From contig CAYJAD010000001.1 in the NCBI GenBank assembly GCA_964368075.1, positions 1 to 64,000 on the forward strand: a stretch of 64,000 bases of DNA, given 5' to 3'. Origin of the DNA: CAYJAD01 sp964368075. GTDB taxonomy: Bacteria > Desulfobacterota > Desulfovibrionia > Desulfovibrionales > Desulfovibrionaceae. Positions 36,617 through 46,034 of the stretch are shown in pieces; position 1 is the first letter of the stretch, and every line of letters begins with the position of its first letter. Under the pieces are notes generated by a model, which ran no database searches, had not been told where the DNA came from, and saw only the letters and a list, made by a program, of their open reading frames with translations. The position numbers and the translations under genes are program-made.

Positions 36617-38410
36617 TTATACAGTTTCAATAATTTTCCAGTCTTTAACCCGAACTTCCACCGAAGCCATGCCATTATATGTAGAAATAAGCGGTGTGTA
36701 GGCTAAATATATAAATTTTCCCACTATATCAGAAGAAAATTCAGCCGCTTTTCGCCACACTTTGGCATGCAAAGTAACATTTGTTTTTTCATCAACAACT
36801 TGCAGCAAGACATGTTCCTTTGTATAGCCAAAAAAACGCATGCTTTTAACACGTAAAGGAGGAGAACCAAAAACAGGCTCGGCATTGCCCACGCCAAAAG
36901 GCTGTAACAACTCTAATTCTCGTAAAAAAATAGCATTGCTTGCCGCAGAAAAATCTATAACCACATCTATGGGCAATGAAGGAATGGGAGCGGTATCTTT
37001 AAAATTTTCTTGTACTATTTCATTGAAGCCACGGCTAAATGCTTCTAAATTTTCCGGTTGAATACTCATGCCTGCCGCCAGTGGATGTCCACCATAATTT
37101 TCTAATAAATGCGAAAGCTTTGTTAAACCGTTATGCAAATCAAATTCTTTAACAGACCTTCCTGAGCCTTTAATGCCCACCATACCGTCGCAAAGAATAA
37201 GCGTAGGGCGATAAAATTCTTCCACAATGCGTGAAGCCACAATACCTATGATACCCTGATGCCAATCATGCCCATAAAGAACCAAGCCTACATTGCCATT
37301 TTTTATTTGCTCTCTGGCTTGAATGCGCGCTTCTTCATGAATACGCTCTTCATCTTTACGTCTTTGAATATTAAGCTCATCAAGTTCTTTTGCCAAAAGC
37401 ACAGCATCATCAAAGTTTTTACAGCGCAAAAGCTCTAAGGCCAAATGGGCGTGTCCCATACGCCCTGCCGCGTTTATGCGCGGTGCCAGCGAAAACACTA
37501 TCTGCCCTCCGCCTAATTTGGCAGATCTATCAAAATTGCAAACAGTTTTTAATGCGGCAAGCCCCGCACGCTGGGCGTCGGCTATGGTTAACAAACCATT
37601 TTTTACCAAAACTCTATTTTGCCCTTTTAAAGCCACCATATCTGCCAAAGTGCCCATGGCTACAAGGTCTAGCACCTTGCGCATATCAAACTCCACTTTA
37701 CTCTGTTCTTGCAAAGCTTTATTTACAGCACACATGAGGAAAAAAGTAATACCCACCCCTGCTAAATCAGGACAAGGACACTCCCCCATACGCGGATTAC
37801 AAATTGCGTCGGCAGGCGGCAGAATTTCCGGTGGTAAATGATGATCAGAAATAATGACAGATAAACCTAACTTCTTAGCATGAGCTACAGAGTCATAGTC
37901 TGAAACGCCGCAATCCACCGTCAAAATAACATCAACGCCTTTTTCAGCCAGCATTTCAATATTCGCAATATTTAAACCATAGCCTTCGGAATATCTTTCA
38001 GGAATATGCGCCAAAGCAGAAAAGCCGTGGGCTTCGAGCACGTCAAGAACAAGAGCTGTGGAGGTAATGCCATCCACATCATAATCGCCCCACACGGCAA
38101 TTTTTTTACCTTCCAAAAGAAGTTTTACCAAAAGTTCTGCTGCTTGTGGCAAGCCTTCCCATGCTTCTAAAGGAGCAAGTAAACGTAAGTTAGGTGACAA
38201 AAAGTCTTGGATATCGCTTTCTTTAATATAGTTTCGTAATTGAAGAATATGCAATAAAAGCGGAGAAATGCTCAAAGCATGCGCCTTTCCTACTTCATGA
38301 GAACTCATGGAAGTTACAGACGAAAATATCTCCGCATCTTCAAAAGAGTATGTACTTGCGGTTTCTGTGGTATTATTTGTAAGGTTTTCTCGCAATATCC
38401 ATTTTTTCAC
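36617..38410 (-). CDS. recJ: Single-stranded-DNA-specific 5'-3' exonuclease RecJ (597 aa)
   Basis: Acts in RecF recombination, mismatch repair and base-excision repair. The start MKKWILRE is typical. DHH-family motifs are in order: DYDVDGI (about 112), LTVDCGVSD (about 165), ISDHHLP (about 190), and the DHHA1 nucleic-acid-binding motif GGHPLAAGMS near 428. Then comes the C-terminal OB-like RecJ domain (FGYTKEHVLLQ). The length is within the family range. It is 20 bases downstream of the TPR gene at 38430 and probably co-transcribed with it. Confidence 0.95.
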   Translation of the reverse strand: MKKWILRENLTNNTTETASTYSFEDAEIFSSVTSMSSHEVGKAHALSISPLLLHILQLRNYIKESDIQDFLSPNLRLLAPLEAWEGLPQAAELLVKLLLEGKKIAVWGDYDVDGITSTALVLDVLEAHGFSALAHIPERYSEGYGLNIANIEMLAEKGVDVILTVDCGVSDYDSVAHAKKLGLSVIISDHHLPPEILPPADAICNPRMGECPCPDLAGVGITFFLMCAVNKALQEQSKVEFDMRKVLDLVAMGTLADMVALKGQNRVLVKNGLLTIADAQRAGLAALKTVCNFDRSAKLGGGQIVFSLAPRINAAGRMGHAHLALELLRCKNFDDAVLLAKELDELNIQRRKDEERIHEEARIQAREQIKNGNVGLVLYGHDWHQGIIGIVASRIVEEFYRPTLILCDGMVGIKGSGRSVKEFDLHNGLTKLSHLLENYGGHPLAAGMSIQPENLEAFSRGFNEIVQENFKDTAPIPSLPIDVVIDFSAASNAIFLRELELLQPFGVGNAEPVFGSPPLRVKSMRFFGYTKEHVLLQVVDEKTNVTLHAKVWRKAAEFSSDIVGKFIYLAYTPLISTYNGMASVEVRVKDWKIIETV

Positions 38411-38429
38411 AACGGTTAAACCACTACCT

Positions 38430-39215
38430 TTATTCTTGGCTAAATTTTTTAGCTTGTCCTACAAACTCTGCAGGGACATTTTTTTTCTTTTGCATCCAAT
38501 GAAGAAATTTTAAACCAGCTTCATGTTGGGGAGAGGCCTCTAACACTAATAACAAGTTTTCCATGCACTTGGCATAATCTTTAAGCTCAAGATAGGTACG
38601 CGCCAAATTAAAATACAAATTCTCGTCAGCTTGGCTGAGCGAAATGGCTTTTTGATAGTATTCTGAAGCTTCAAAATACATGGCACTCTTACGCAAAGAA
38701 ATACCAAATTCGTTAAATAAGTGTTTATGCTGCGCTTCAAAAGTGCCTTCTAAACGCACCAAACGCTCAAAAATATTTTTAGCTTTATCTGGTTCTCCTC
38801 TTTGCAAATAGGTTAAACCTATTCCAAAGTTAGCCCGAATATTTTCTTCATCAATGTTAAGGGCCGAACCGTATTCACATTCTGCAGCAAAGTTTTCGCC
38901 TTTCTTACGATGCTCGTCACCGGAATCAATATTCTTCTGTAATTCCTGCATTTTAGGAAATACAGAGCTCATATAAAATTCTGGCTCGGGAGAGTATTTC
39001 TCCATCAGCTCATCTAAGGTCAAAGATCGCTTAGAACCAGCAGGTACAAAATTGCTATTTAAAGGTTGGCTTTCTAGCGTGCCATCCTCTTTTGTCTCCA
39101 CAAACCAATAGCTTTTTTGCACAGTACGTCTTGTGGTTGTGCCAGTTCCAATCTTCTTAATTTCCTGTGTGGAAAAAACACCTTTCACGTAATTAGGGTT
39201 ATTTTTATACGACAT
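38430..39215 (-). CDS. Cytoplasmic TPR protein, paralogue of the gene at 18504 (261 aa)
   Basis: The N-terminal 85 residues (MSYKNNPNYVKGVFSTQ, then KSYWFVETKEDG) form a small domain of unknown fold. A tetratricopeptide array runs from about 100 to 250 (AECEYGSALNIDEENIRANFGIG and following helices; residues in family-typical A/G/Y spacing). It shares domain layout and the QHKHLFNEFGISLRKSAM block with the protein at 18504, but is more strongly conserved in TPR features and sits in a housekeeping setting next to recJ. It is therefore the likelier ancestral copy. The name of the family is not known to me. Confidence 0.82.
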   Translation of the reverse strand: MSYKNNPNYVKGVFSTQEIKKIGTGTTTRRTVQKSYWFVETKEDGTLESQPLNSNFVPAGSKRSLTLDELMEKYSPEPEFYMSSVFPKMQELQKNIDSGDEHRKKGENFAAECEYGSALNIDEENIRANFGIGLTYLQRGEPDKAKNIFERLVRLEGTFEAQHKHLFNEFGISLRKSAMYFEASEYYQKAISLSQADENLYFNLARTYLELKDYAKCMENLLLVLEASPQHEAGLKFLHWMQKKKNVPAEFVGQAKKFSQE

Positions 39216-39299
39216 ATATAATTCCCTTTGCTTTTCAAAACAGTCTTTTACGCCCTTCTCACCACATATAACTCATAGTAAATACAAAAATTTGTAGTT

Positions 39300-40010
39300 C
39301 TAACTACATTGCATATCCTCTAAAATATTTTGCGCTGCTTTTTTAGGGTCTTGCGCCCTTGTAATAGGTCGTCCCACTACCAAGAATCGCGCACCGGTTT
39401 CTACAGCTTCTCTAGGCGACAAAGTACGGCGCTGATCATCCGGCACACTTTCTCCACTTATGGGGCGAATACCGGGAGTAAGGCATAAAAACTCTTTTCC
39501 GCAAAGATTATGTATACTTTGCACCTCATGCCCAGAACTCACTACCCCGTCAAGCCCCCATGCATGTGCCGCTTTTGCTAATTTTGCCACTAAGGAGTCC
39601 ACAGGACTCTCATTTAATGGCAATTCTCCTTGGCTCATGCTGGTTAGCACAGTTACCCCAAAAACCAGTGGCCTTGTGCCATGCTGTGCATAATGGTCAG
39701 ACACAGCTTGCATGGCGGCTTTTGCCATGCGCTCCCCACCTTGAATATGTATGGTAAGCAAATCGACCCCCATACTACACGCAGAGCATACACCACCATA
39801 GACAGTGTTGGGAATATCATACATTTTTAAATCTAAAAAAACCTTAAAGCCAAGTTCTTTAAATTTTGCTATGCATTGCGGGCCGCCTTGTACAAAAAGT
39901 TCGAGCCCCACTTTTACCCAAGGAACCACCCCACAAAAGCTTTGTGCCATGGTGTAAGCTTCTTGCACATCTTGCGTATCAAGCGCTACTATGAGTTCTG
40001 CTTTTTGCAT
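39300..40010 (-). CDS. pyrF: Orotidine 5'-phosphate decarboxylase (236 aa)
   Basis: Last step of UMP synthesis. The barrel motifs are clear: IVALDTQD at the N-terminus, the catalytic DLKMYDIPNTV (about 60; the usual His after Lys-x is Tyr here, still with the Asp-Lys-Asp core), GVTVLTSM near 118, and the phosphate site TPGIRP plus VVGRPITRAQDP at the C-terminus. It is the last gene of the yicC-remA-gmk-pyrF set, 6 bases after gmk. Confidence 0.95.
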   Translation of the reverse strand: MQKAELIVALDTQDVQEAYTMAQSFCGVVPWVKVGLELFVQGGPQCIAKFKELGFKVFLDLKMYDIPNTVYGGVCSACSMGVDLLTIHIQGGERMAKAAMQAVSDHYAQHGTRPLVFGVTVLTSMSQGELPLNESPVDSLVAKLAKAAHAWGLDGVVSSGHEVQSIHNLCGKEFLCLTPGIRPISGESVPDDQRRTLSPREAVETGARFLVVGRPITRAQDPKKAAQNILEDMQCS

Positions 40011-40016
40011 TGGCTC

Positions 40017-40655
40017 TTAATTTTCCTCATTAATAAATGTGCCGCCCTTGAAAACATCATTAAGCACAAAAGGGTTATGTTGCGTAGATAAAGTGGAGGC
40101 CAAATAAACAGCACGGAATTGATCGTAAGCTTTTTCTAAATCATCATTGACAACCCAATAATCAAACCAATGCGCTTCTTGCACCTCACACACAGCATTA
40201 CTGATGCGTTGCTCAATTTGTGCTGGCGAATCTGTCGCGCGCCCTTCTAAACGTTGACGCAATATATCAATAGAAGGCGGCATGATGAACACATACACCG
40301 CAGCAGGCAAAGTAAGGCGCAATTGCGAAGCCCCCTGCACATCTACATCAAAAATAAGATCTTGCCCTTGCTCTAGCTTATCTAAAGTAGCTTGTAAGGG
40401 AGAGCCATAGTAATTGCCATGTACTTGAGCCCATTCGGCAAAATAGTGAGCATCTCTTTTTTCTTTAAACTCTTTAATACTAACAAAATTATAATCTCTG
40501 CCATGCTCTTCCCCTTCGCGCGGTGCCCGCGTTGTATAGGAAATAGAGTAACCAAAATTAGGAAACTCTTTGCGTAAGCGTTTGATAAGAGTTGTTTTTC
40601 CTGCTCCGGAAGGAGCGCATACTACTAAGACCATGCCTGTACGTTTTGTGGACAT
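40017..40655 (-). CDS. gmk: Guanylate kinase (212 aa)
   Basis: Phosphorylates GMP to GDP. ATG 40655 (MSTKRTGMVLVV) is preferred, as AGGAG lies about 8 bases before it. The P-loop CAPSGAGKTTL is at about residue 13, GMP-binding SYTTRAPREGE at about 38, then the lid region and DVDVQGASQLR near 100. It sits between remA (11 bases) and pyrF, the order usual for many Desulfovibrio-type and Firmicute genomes for the remA-gmk pair. Confidence 0.95.
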   Translation of the reverse strand: MSTKRTGMVLVVCAPSGAGKTTLIKRLRKEFPNFGYSISYTTRAPREGEEHGRDYNFVSIKEFKEKRDAHYFAEWAQVHGNYYGSPLQATLDKLEQGQDLIFDVDVQGASQLRLTLPAAVYVFIMPPSIDILRQRLEGRATDSPAQIEQRISNAVCEVQEAHWFDYWVVNDDLEKAYDQFRAVYLASTLSTQHNPFVLNDVFKGGTFINEEN

Positions 40656-40666
40656 TTTTTCCACTC

Positions 40667-40945
40667 CTATAACTTTGTATCACCTTCAGAAGAAGGCTCT
40701 GTTTCTTGTAAAAATCTTTGGCTAATCGTTTCTGGCTGAATGGCAGAGAGAATGACATGGTTAGAATCTGTAACAAGTATAGAACGAGTTTTTCTGCCTT
40801 GAGTTGCATCCACAAGTCGCCCTTCTGCTTTGGCATCTTCGCGCAAACGCTTCATGGGTGAAGAAGAAGGATTTAAAATAGATACTACTCGTGATGCTAT
40901 CACGTAATTATTAAAGCCAAGATTGATAATTTTCTGTATTTGCAT
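40667..40945 (-). CDS. remA: RemA/DUF370-family DNA-binding regulator (92 aa)
   Basis: Recognised by KIINLGFNNYVIASRVVSI, SPMKRLREDAKAEGRLVDA and HVILSAIQPETI, the conserved core of the family. In Bacillus RemA binds DNA as a ring-like oligomer and activates matrix genes; in other phyla the linkage yicC-remA-gmk is conserved but the targets are unknown. It lies 3 bases after yicC and 11 before gmk, so it is firmly in this operon. A possible link to the adhesin at 1-6265 is only speculation. Confidence 0.93.
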   Translation of the reverse strand: MQIQKIINLGFNNYVIASRVVSILNPSSSPMKRLREDAKAEGRLVDATQGRKTRSILVTDSNHVILSAIQPETISQRFLQETEPSSEGDTKL

Positions 40946-40948
40946 AAA

Positions 40949-41827
40949 TTATTCAATATTTTGTGCTTGCTCTCGGCATTTTTCCAATTCATTTTTCATA
41001 TCTACCACAAGCCGGGAAAGTTGCACATCAGGAATTTTGTTACCGCAGGTATTTATTTCGCGAAAACATTCTTGTAAGGTGAAATCCAGTTTACGGCCCA
41101 CATCTTTCCCCATTTGTAACAGCTCACTTAAGCGCTGAAAATGGGTGCGTAAACGCGTAACTTCTTCACTCACATCCAATTTGTCTCCGAGAGTAACAAT
41201 TTCTTGCAAAAAACGGCCTTCATCCAGCTCTACATCAAATTGAGATAATACTTCAGAAACTCTTTCGCGAACACTATTCATGCGGTCTTCTTTAATGCCG
41301 GGAATGCGCTCTACAATAATATCAGCCCATGCTTCCATGCGTAGCACACGCGAATGCAAATCAAGGGCAAGCGCTTGGCCTTCACCAAGGCGAGATTCAT
41401 TCCAGTCTTCCAAAGCCACACACAGGCCTTCTTCAAGGCGCTCGGCCAACTGTTCCTCTTGGTCGTCTTCTGCGCTGCCCCAAAGGGAAGGTAACGACAA
41501 AAAGGTATTATAGTCAGGAACAAAAGCCTCTTGTCTTTGTCTGGCAAGAGTATGTAAAGCTGTGAGCATGGAGGACGCTTGTGCCGCGTCAAAATGGATA
41601 CAACGCTCCGCATCTGCCTTATATTGCAATACCAAGCTTATATCCACTCGGCCACGTAAAGCGTATTGCCGCGCGCTCTTTTCAAGCCGAGCCTGTAGCG
41701 AGCGCAAAGAATTGGGCATGTGCCAGCGGATGTCTAAATGCTTTCCATTGACACTACGTATCTCCCATTGTTGCACAAAATCTGTATCTTCTACAAGGCA
41801 ACGACCAAAACCTGTCATACTACGCAA
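40949..41827 (-). CDS. yicC: YicC-family endoribonuclease (292 aa)
   Basis: The start is probably TTG 41827, giving MRSMTGFGRC with AGAGGTG just upstream; the ATG at 41875 has no ribosome site and would add a hydrophobic stretch not found in the family. The N-terminal motif RSMTGFGR, EIRSVNGKHLDIRW near 22, and the C-terminal QEIVTLGDKLDVSEEVTRL and KLDFTLQECFREINTCGNK are diagnostic. YicC proteins are oligomeric RNases implicated in sRNA turnover in E. coli. First gene of the yicC-remA-gmk-pyrF operon. Confidence 0.9.
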   Translation of the reverse strand: MRSMTGFGRCLVEDTDFVQQWEIRSVNGKHLDIRWHMPNSLRSLQARLEKSARQYALRGRVDISLVLQYKADAERCIHFDAAQASSMLTALHTLARQRQEAFVPDYNTFLSLPSLWGSAEDDQEEQLAERLEEGLCVALEDWNESRLGEGQALALDLHSRVLRMEAWADIIVERIPGIKEDRMNSVRERVSEVLSQFDVELDEGRFLQEIVTLGDKLDVSEEVTRLRTHFQRLSELLQMGKDVGRKLDFTLQECFREINTCGNKIPDVQLSRLVVDMKNELEKCREQAQNIE

Positions 41828-41938
41828 TACAGCACCTCTAAAAAAATCTAAAAACCATACAAAAAAACTTTTCATGCATGGATAGAATATAATTTGGATA
41901 GAACGTATAGAAAAGCCACACGGGCTTTTTTACACTGC

Positions 41939-42181
41939 TCAAGAAGAACCACTACCACAACCGCCAGCTTGCGGGCAACCGCCGCGTTTTGGCATGGTAG
42001 CCATAGGATGCACAGGTCCTATTTTATAGGGAAAAGCTCCTGTTTTTAAAGGGCTTGGAGCTGATACTTTTTTAGTTATACGAGTTCCAGCACACTTTGG
42101 ACAAGCAGGCATTTCGGAGGCGACAACAATATCTTCAAACTCATGCTGACAATTACCGCAAACAAAGTCATAAATAGGCAT
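41939..42181 (-). CDS. FmdB-type zinc-ribbon protein (80 aa)
   Basis: The start is ATG 42181 (MPIYDFVCGNCQHEFE) with AAGGA upstream; the longer frame is not conserved. CGNC and CPKC make the zinc ribbon. A Gly/Cys-rich C-terminus (GGCPQAGGCGSGSS) follows. Family members are called putative regulatory proteins from a link to formamidase genes, but their role is unknown. About 110 bases separate its end from yicC. Confidence 0.88.
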   Translation of the reverse strand: MPIYDFVCGNCQHEFEDIVVASEMPACPKCAGTRITKKVSAPSPLKTGAFPYKIGPVHPMATMPKRGGCPQAGGCGSGSS

Positions 42182-42418
42182 AAAAATATCCTTCATTAAA
42201 AAAACGTCCATGTTTATAGGAGCCAATATAAGGTCGCATGGATGTATTTGCAAGTATAATTTTTCATAAACCGTATAAAAAAAAGGAAAAACTAATACAT
42301 AAAAAATTTTTGTTATTAGATAGTGATTTTGTTGGATTTTATGAATACATATCCTGCTGTTTTCTGCTCTAAATTTCATTTTACCATGGCAGACTCGCAG
42401 GAACATAGGAAGATACTA

Positions 42419-43342
42419 TTATCTTTTTGCGCGTACATATGGTTTGCCTAGTGCTTTAGGAAAAGCAACATGACGTCTAAAAAGCACCAACACAATCATA
42501 ATGAGTATGAAAGGCAACATGTGTGTTACATCTGTGGACAGTGTGACGCCAAGCAATTGTAAGGTGGTGTTTATGGACAAACTTATACCAAATAAAAGCG
42601 TAGCCAAAAAAAGCCACAAAACTTTACCATGGGCCAGCATAGCCAAAACAACGGCCATAAAACCTGTACCATTAATCATGTTAGGTACAAATATACCTGC
42701 ACTCAAAATAGCCATATATGCGCCACCAAGCCCTGCCATAATGCCAGCAAAAATCACAATGGTTGTGCGTAGCACAAAAACATTGGTACCAAAAACATCT
42801 AAGGCTTTAGGATTTGAACCGGCGGCTATAAGCTGACGCTTGCATACACTTTGTCTATAAAAATATATAAAAATAGTCAGGCCACACACGCACAAAAGAG
42901 TAAATGGCGAAATTTGAAACAATGCGCCCACAAAGGGAAGTTCAGCTAAAAAAGGTATATTAAAAACTTCCATAGGTTCCAATCTAGGATATGTTTTTGC
43001 AAAATACACATGGTGAAAGAGCGCCGTTATTCCTTGCATAACAAAAGTAAGTGATAAACCAATGACGACTTGATCAACTGCATACCACACGCAAAAAACA
43101 ACCATAATTATGGCAAGCAATACACCGGCAGTGGCGCCACCTAAAAAACCAAGGGTATAACTTTGAGTTTCATAGACAAAATAAAAACCAGAGCAAGCTC
43201 CTGCGAGCATCATTCCCTCAAGCCCAAGGTTTAAAACTCCAGCTTGTTCTGAGAGCATTTCACCAAAACCTGCCAAAAATAGCGGAAATGCTGCCATAAG
43301 TGTGCCCAAAAGAAGCGTTATAAAAAATGTTTCGTTTATCAT
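42419..43342 (-). CDS. ABC transporter permease, nucleoside/BMP type (307 aa)
   Basis: A polytopic inner-membrane protein with about nine helices, of the BPD_transp_2 family (NupQ/YufQ-like). It includes LNLGLEGMMLAGACSGFY near residue 36 and GSNPKALDVFGTNV near 180, typical of this permease class. It is the fourth gene of an importer operon (binding protein, ATPase, permease, permease) and would pair with the product of 43391 to form the channel. Confidence 0.9.
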   Translation of the reverse strand: MINETFFITLLLGTLMAAFPLFLAGFGEMLSEQAGVLNLGLEGMMLAGACSGFYFVYETQSYTLGFLGGATAGVLLAIIMVVFCVWYAVDQVVIGLSLTFVMQGITALFHHVYFAKTYPRLEPMEVFNIPFLAELPFVGALFQISPFTLLCVCGLTIFIYFYRQSVCKRQLIAAGSNPKALDVFGTNVFVLRTTIVIFAGIMAGLGGAYMAILSAGIFVPNMINGTGFMAVVLAMLAHGKVLWLFLATLLFGISLSINTTLQLLGVTLSTDVTHMLPFILIMIVLVLFRRHVAFPKALGKPYVRAKR

Positions 43343-43390
43343 TTCCAGTAAATCTTACATATGTAAAAGTCGTTGTACAAAATTCTTACG

Positions 43391-44419
43391 TTATTGTTTT
43401 TCAAAAATTTTATTTACTATGACACTCAAAAGCATTACCAGCGCCAACACCACATGAATAATATATGTTGGCACTTGCAGTACACGAGAAGCGCTACTGC
43501 CACCCACGAGAAGTATGGAAAAAAGGAAGGTATACAAAAGAATCACTACCCCATGGCAACGTCCCAAAAACACAATGGGGATGGCAAAAATGCTATAGGC
43601 CGGATTCCAATTGGCTTGCACTGCCCCGTATACCCCTAAAACTTCAATGGCTCCTGCTAAGCTAATACATGCACCACTAAGGCAAAAAGCCAAAAAAAGT
43701 AATGTTTTTACAGGATATCCTGCATGATATGCCACTTTTTTACTACTACCGATGACACGCCATTTAATACCCAAAGTAGTATGGTTTAATATATAGTGAA
43801 CAAAAAGTATTGTGAAAATAGCTAGAAAAAAGCCCACGTGAATACTGCTGTCAAAAAGACGTAACAAACGGTTTTCCACACTCAAGGTTAATGTTTGTGG
43901 ATGCGGAAACGCTGTATCACGCAAGGGCCCTTTAATAAATACATTGCCTAAGCTTATGCCAATGAAGGACATCATAAGTGTGCTTACCACCTCATTTATG
44001 CCATATTTGAGGTGTAAAAACGCTGAAACGCTTACCCATGCGGCTCCAATAATTAGAGAAATGAGAAGACAAAAGGGAATAAAAAAAAGAGGATGCATAC
44101 ATGTTGCCAGCTGCGTTGCAAGGCCGATAGTCAAGACAGCTCCCAAAAGAAATTGCCCATCGCCGCCAAGATTCCAAATTCCGGTTTTGAAGGCAATCAT
44201 CAAGCCTGCACTTATACAAAGCAAGGGCGTCATCTTCAAAAGTACAGCTTCAAAACCCAAACTGCTAGTCAGACAACGTTTTAAAATATAACCATAATAC
44301 TCAAAAGGATTAGTATCTAGACAGAGAAGAATACCTGCACTTAATAAGAAAGCTAGCAGTAAGGGAGCAGTATTTTTGATGAAAAAAATAATGTACGGGG
44401 GCAATACTTTCTTATGCAT
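43391..44419 (-). CDS. ABC transporter permease, nucleoside/BMP type (342 aa)
   Basis: The second permease of the importer (NupP/YufP-like). About ten membrane helices; GIWNLGGDGQFLLGAVLT near residue 85 corresponds to the EAA-like coupling region, and GTTLGIKWRVIG-type sequence occurs near 218. It starts 2 bases after the ATPase stop, so translation is coupled. Confidence 0.9.
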   Translation of the reverse strand: MHKKVLPPYIIFFIKNTAPLLLAFLLSAGILLCLDTNPFEYYGYILKRCLTSSLGFEAVLLKMTPLLCISAGLMIAFKTGIWNLGGDGQFLLGAVLTIGLATQLATCMHPLFFIPFCLLISLIIGAAWVSVSAFLHLKYGINEVVSTLMMSFIGISLGNVFIKGPLRDTAFPHPQTLTLSVENRLLRLFDSSIHVGFFLAIFTILFVHYILNHTTLGIKWRVIGSSKKVAYHAGYPVKTLLFLAFCLSGACISLAGAIEVLGVYGAVQANWNPAYSIFAIPIVFLGRCHGVVILLYTFLFSILLVGGSSASRVLQVPTYIIHVVLALVMLLSVIVNKIFEKQ

Positions 44420-44421
44420 AC

Positions 44422-46011
44422 TTATACTGTTGCCATGCTGGTGGTTATTATATGATGCGCTTTTTCATTGTTTACAAAGCATTGACTAAGTTTTCCGTTT
44501 TTCAATACAGCCAAATGTGTGGATAAAGAGAGCAATTCATCTATATCGCTAGATATAATAATGAAACTACAGCGTTCATTCAGCTGCGCACGAATTTTTT
44601 CATGAAATTCTTTTGCTGTTCTTATATCCAGTCCATGAGTGGGTTGGTGCAAAATACCTATACAAAGATTGGGCTGGCTCAACTCTCTGGCAAGTATAAC
44701 TTTTTGCATGGTACCACCGGAAAGAGTATGGGCAGCGCTTGTCTGGTATTCTAAAGGAATGAAAAGTGTTTGCATAACTTTTTTAGCATACGCATGTATC
44801 TGTTTCCACTTGGCTATTCCATATTTCCAAAAGGGTTGTAACCCTATATTTTTTATTTGCAAATTAAAGGCAATATTTTCACTACCCACAAGCCCCTCAG
44901 CAAGTCTATCTTCACAGGCATAATGTATACCCAGCTTTTGCCGCTGCGCGTGGGATAGTGTGGTGATTTCTTGCCCATGCAAGAAAATAACTCCTCTTTT
45001 AGGAAGACGCTGGCCTGCCAAAATTTCAGCAAAATGCTTTTGTCCATGCCCATCAATACCAGCAATGCCCAAGATTTCATTGCTATTTATGCTCAAAGAT
45101 ATATCGTGAACGGAACAAGCTTGTTCCTCATCATGGCTTGCAATACAAGAAAGCTCAAGCAAAGGAGTGTCTGCCTTGCTTTTTTCTTCGCTACTGCATG
45201 TTTTTTTTTCGTTTTGTAATTGCTGTTTTGAGGAGTGCATTGCTGAACGCGCAAAAGGTACACTTTGTTCTTGACCAAAAATGAAGTGACAAATGTCATG
45301 CTCTAATTGCTCTACGCTATGGCAATGCTTCGCTTCTGTTATGACTGTGGGTGAAATTTTAGCTACTTTTTTTCCTTGTCGTACAATGGTCATGCGATCA
45401 GATATGGCTATGGCTTCGTGTAATTTATGAGTAATATAAAGAATTGTATGCTTATCTTTAGCAAGTTTTTGTATAATCACGCCTAAACGCTTTGCTTCTT
45501 CAAGAGACAACAAAGCAGTGACTTCATCAAAAACAAGAATTTTTTGGCCATGCCAAAGCGCACGCATAATTTCTATATACTGCTGTTGGCTTAAACTCAG
45601 ATGCTTGATATATTGTTCAGAATCAATATGTACATCAAGCAATGCTGAAAGCTCTTCATAACGCGAAAGAAAGCTGTTTGCATTAAACCTCTTCCACCAT
45701 GCATTACCCAGCAATAAATTTTCCATGACGGTCAATTCTGGCACCAAGAGCGGGTGCTGAAACACCACTCCAATACCGCATTGCAAACTTTTTTGAGGGG
45801 AGTGCAAACGTACAACTTTATCTGCAATGCGAATTTCCCCTGCAGTAGGAAGATAAAAGCCGGACAAGAGTCCTACCAGCGTTGACTTACCTGCACCGTT
45901 TTCACCAAGTAAAGTATGTACTTCGCCCTCTCGGCACGTAAAGTTCAATTGCCATAAAGCTTGTGTTTCAGAAAAATTTTTAGAAATATTATGGAATGAT
46001 ACATGGGGCAT
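44422..46011 (-). CDS. ABC transporter ATPase with two nucleotide-binding domains (529 aa)
   Basis: Energises the importer. Domain 1 has Walker A GENGAGKS (about residue 37), a signature-like LSLSQQQYIEI near 138 and Walker B ILVFDEVTALL near 158. Domain 2 has a degenerate P-loop (GIAGIDGHGQKHFAEIL, about 320) and signature LSGGTMQKV near 435. This fused, partly degenerate layout is normal for sugar/nucleoside-type (RbsA/NupO) ATPases. A linker rich in Lys, Glu and Ser (about 255-290) is longer than usual. It lies between the binding-protein gene and the two permeases. Confidence 0.92.
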   Translation of the reverse strand: MPHVSFHNISKNFSETQALWQLNFTCREGEVHTLLGENGAGKSTLVGLLSGFYLPTAGEIRIADKVVRLHSPQKSLQCGIGVVFQHPLLVPELTVMENLLLGNAWWKRFNANSFLSRYEELSALLDVHIDSEQYIKHLSLSQQQYIEIMRALWHGQKILVFDEVTALLSLEEAKRLGVIIQKLAKDKHTILYITHKLHEAIAISDRMTIVRQGKKVAKISPTVITEAKHCHSVEQLEHDICHFIFGQEQSVPFARSAMHSSKQQLQNEKKTCSSEEKSKADTPLLELSCIASHDEEQACSVHDISLSINSNEILGIAGIDGHGQKHFAEILAGQRLPKRGVIFLHGQEITTLSHAQRQKLGIHYACEDRLAEGLVGSENIAFNLQIKNIGLQPFWKYGIAKWKQIHAYAKKVMQTLFIPLEYQTSAAHTLSGGTMQKVILARELSQPNLCIGILHQPTHGLDIRTAKEFHEKIRAQLNERCSFIIISSDIDELLSLSTHLAVLKNGKLSQCFVNNEKAHHIITTSMATV

Positions 46012-46034
46012 ACTATGGCATCTTATGAGAAAAA

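Noticed and set aside
42182..42406. N-terminal extension of the FmdB-type protein
   Set aside because: The hydrophobic, AT-rich extension is not conserved; ATG 42181 has a good ribosome site.
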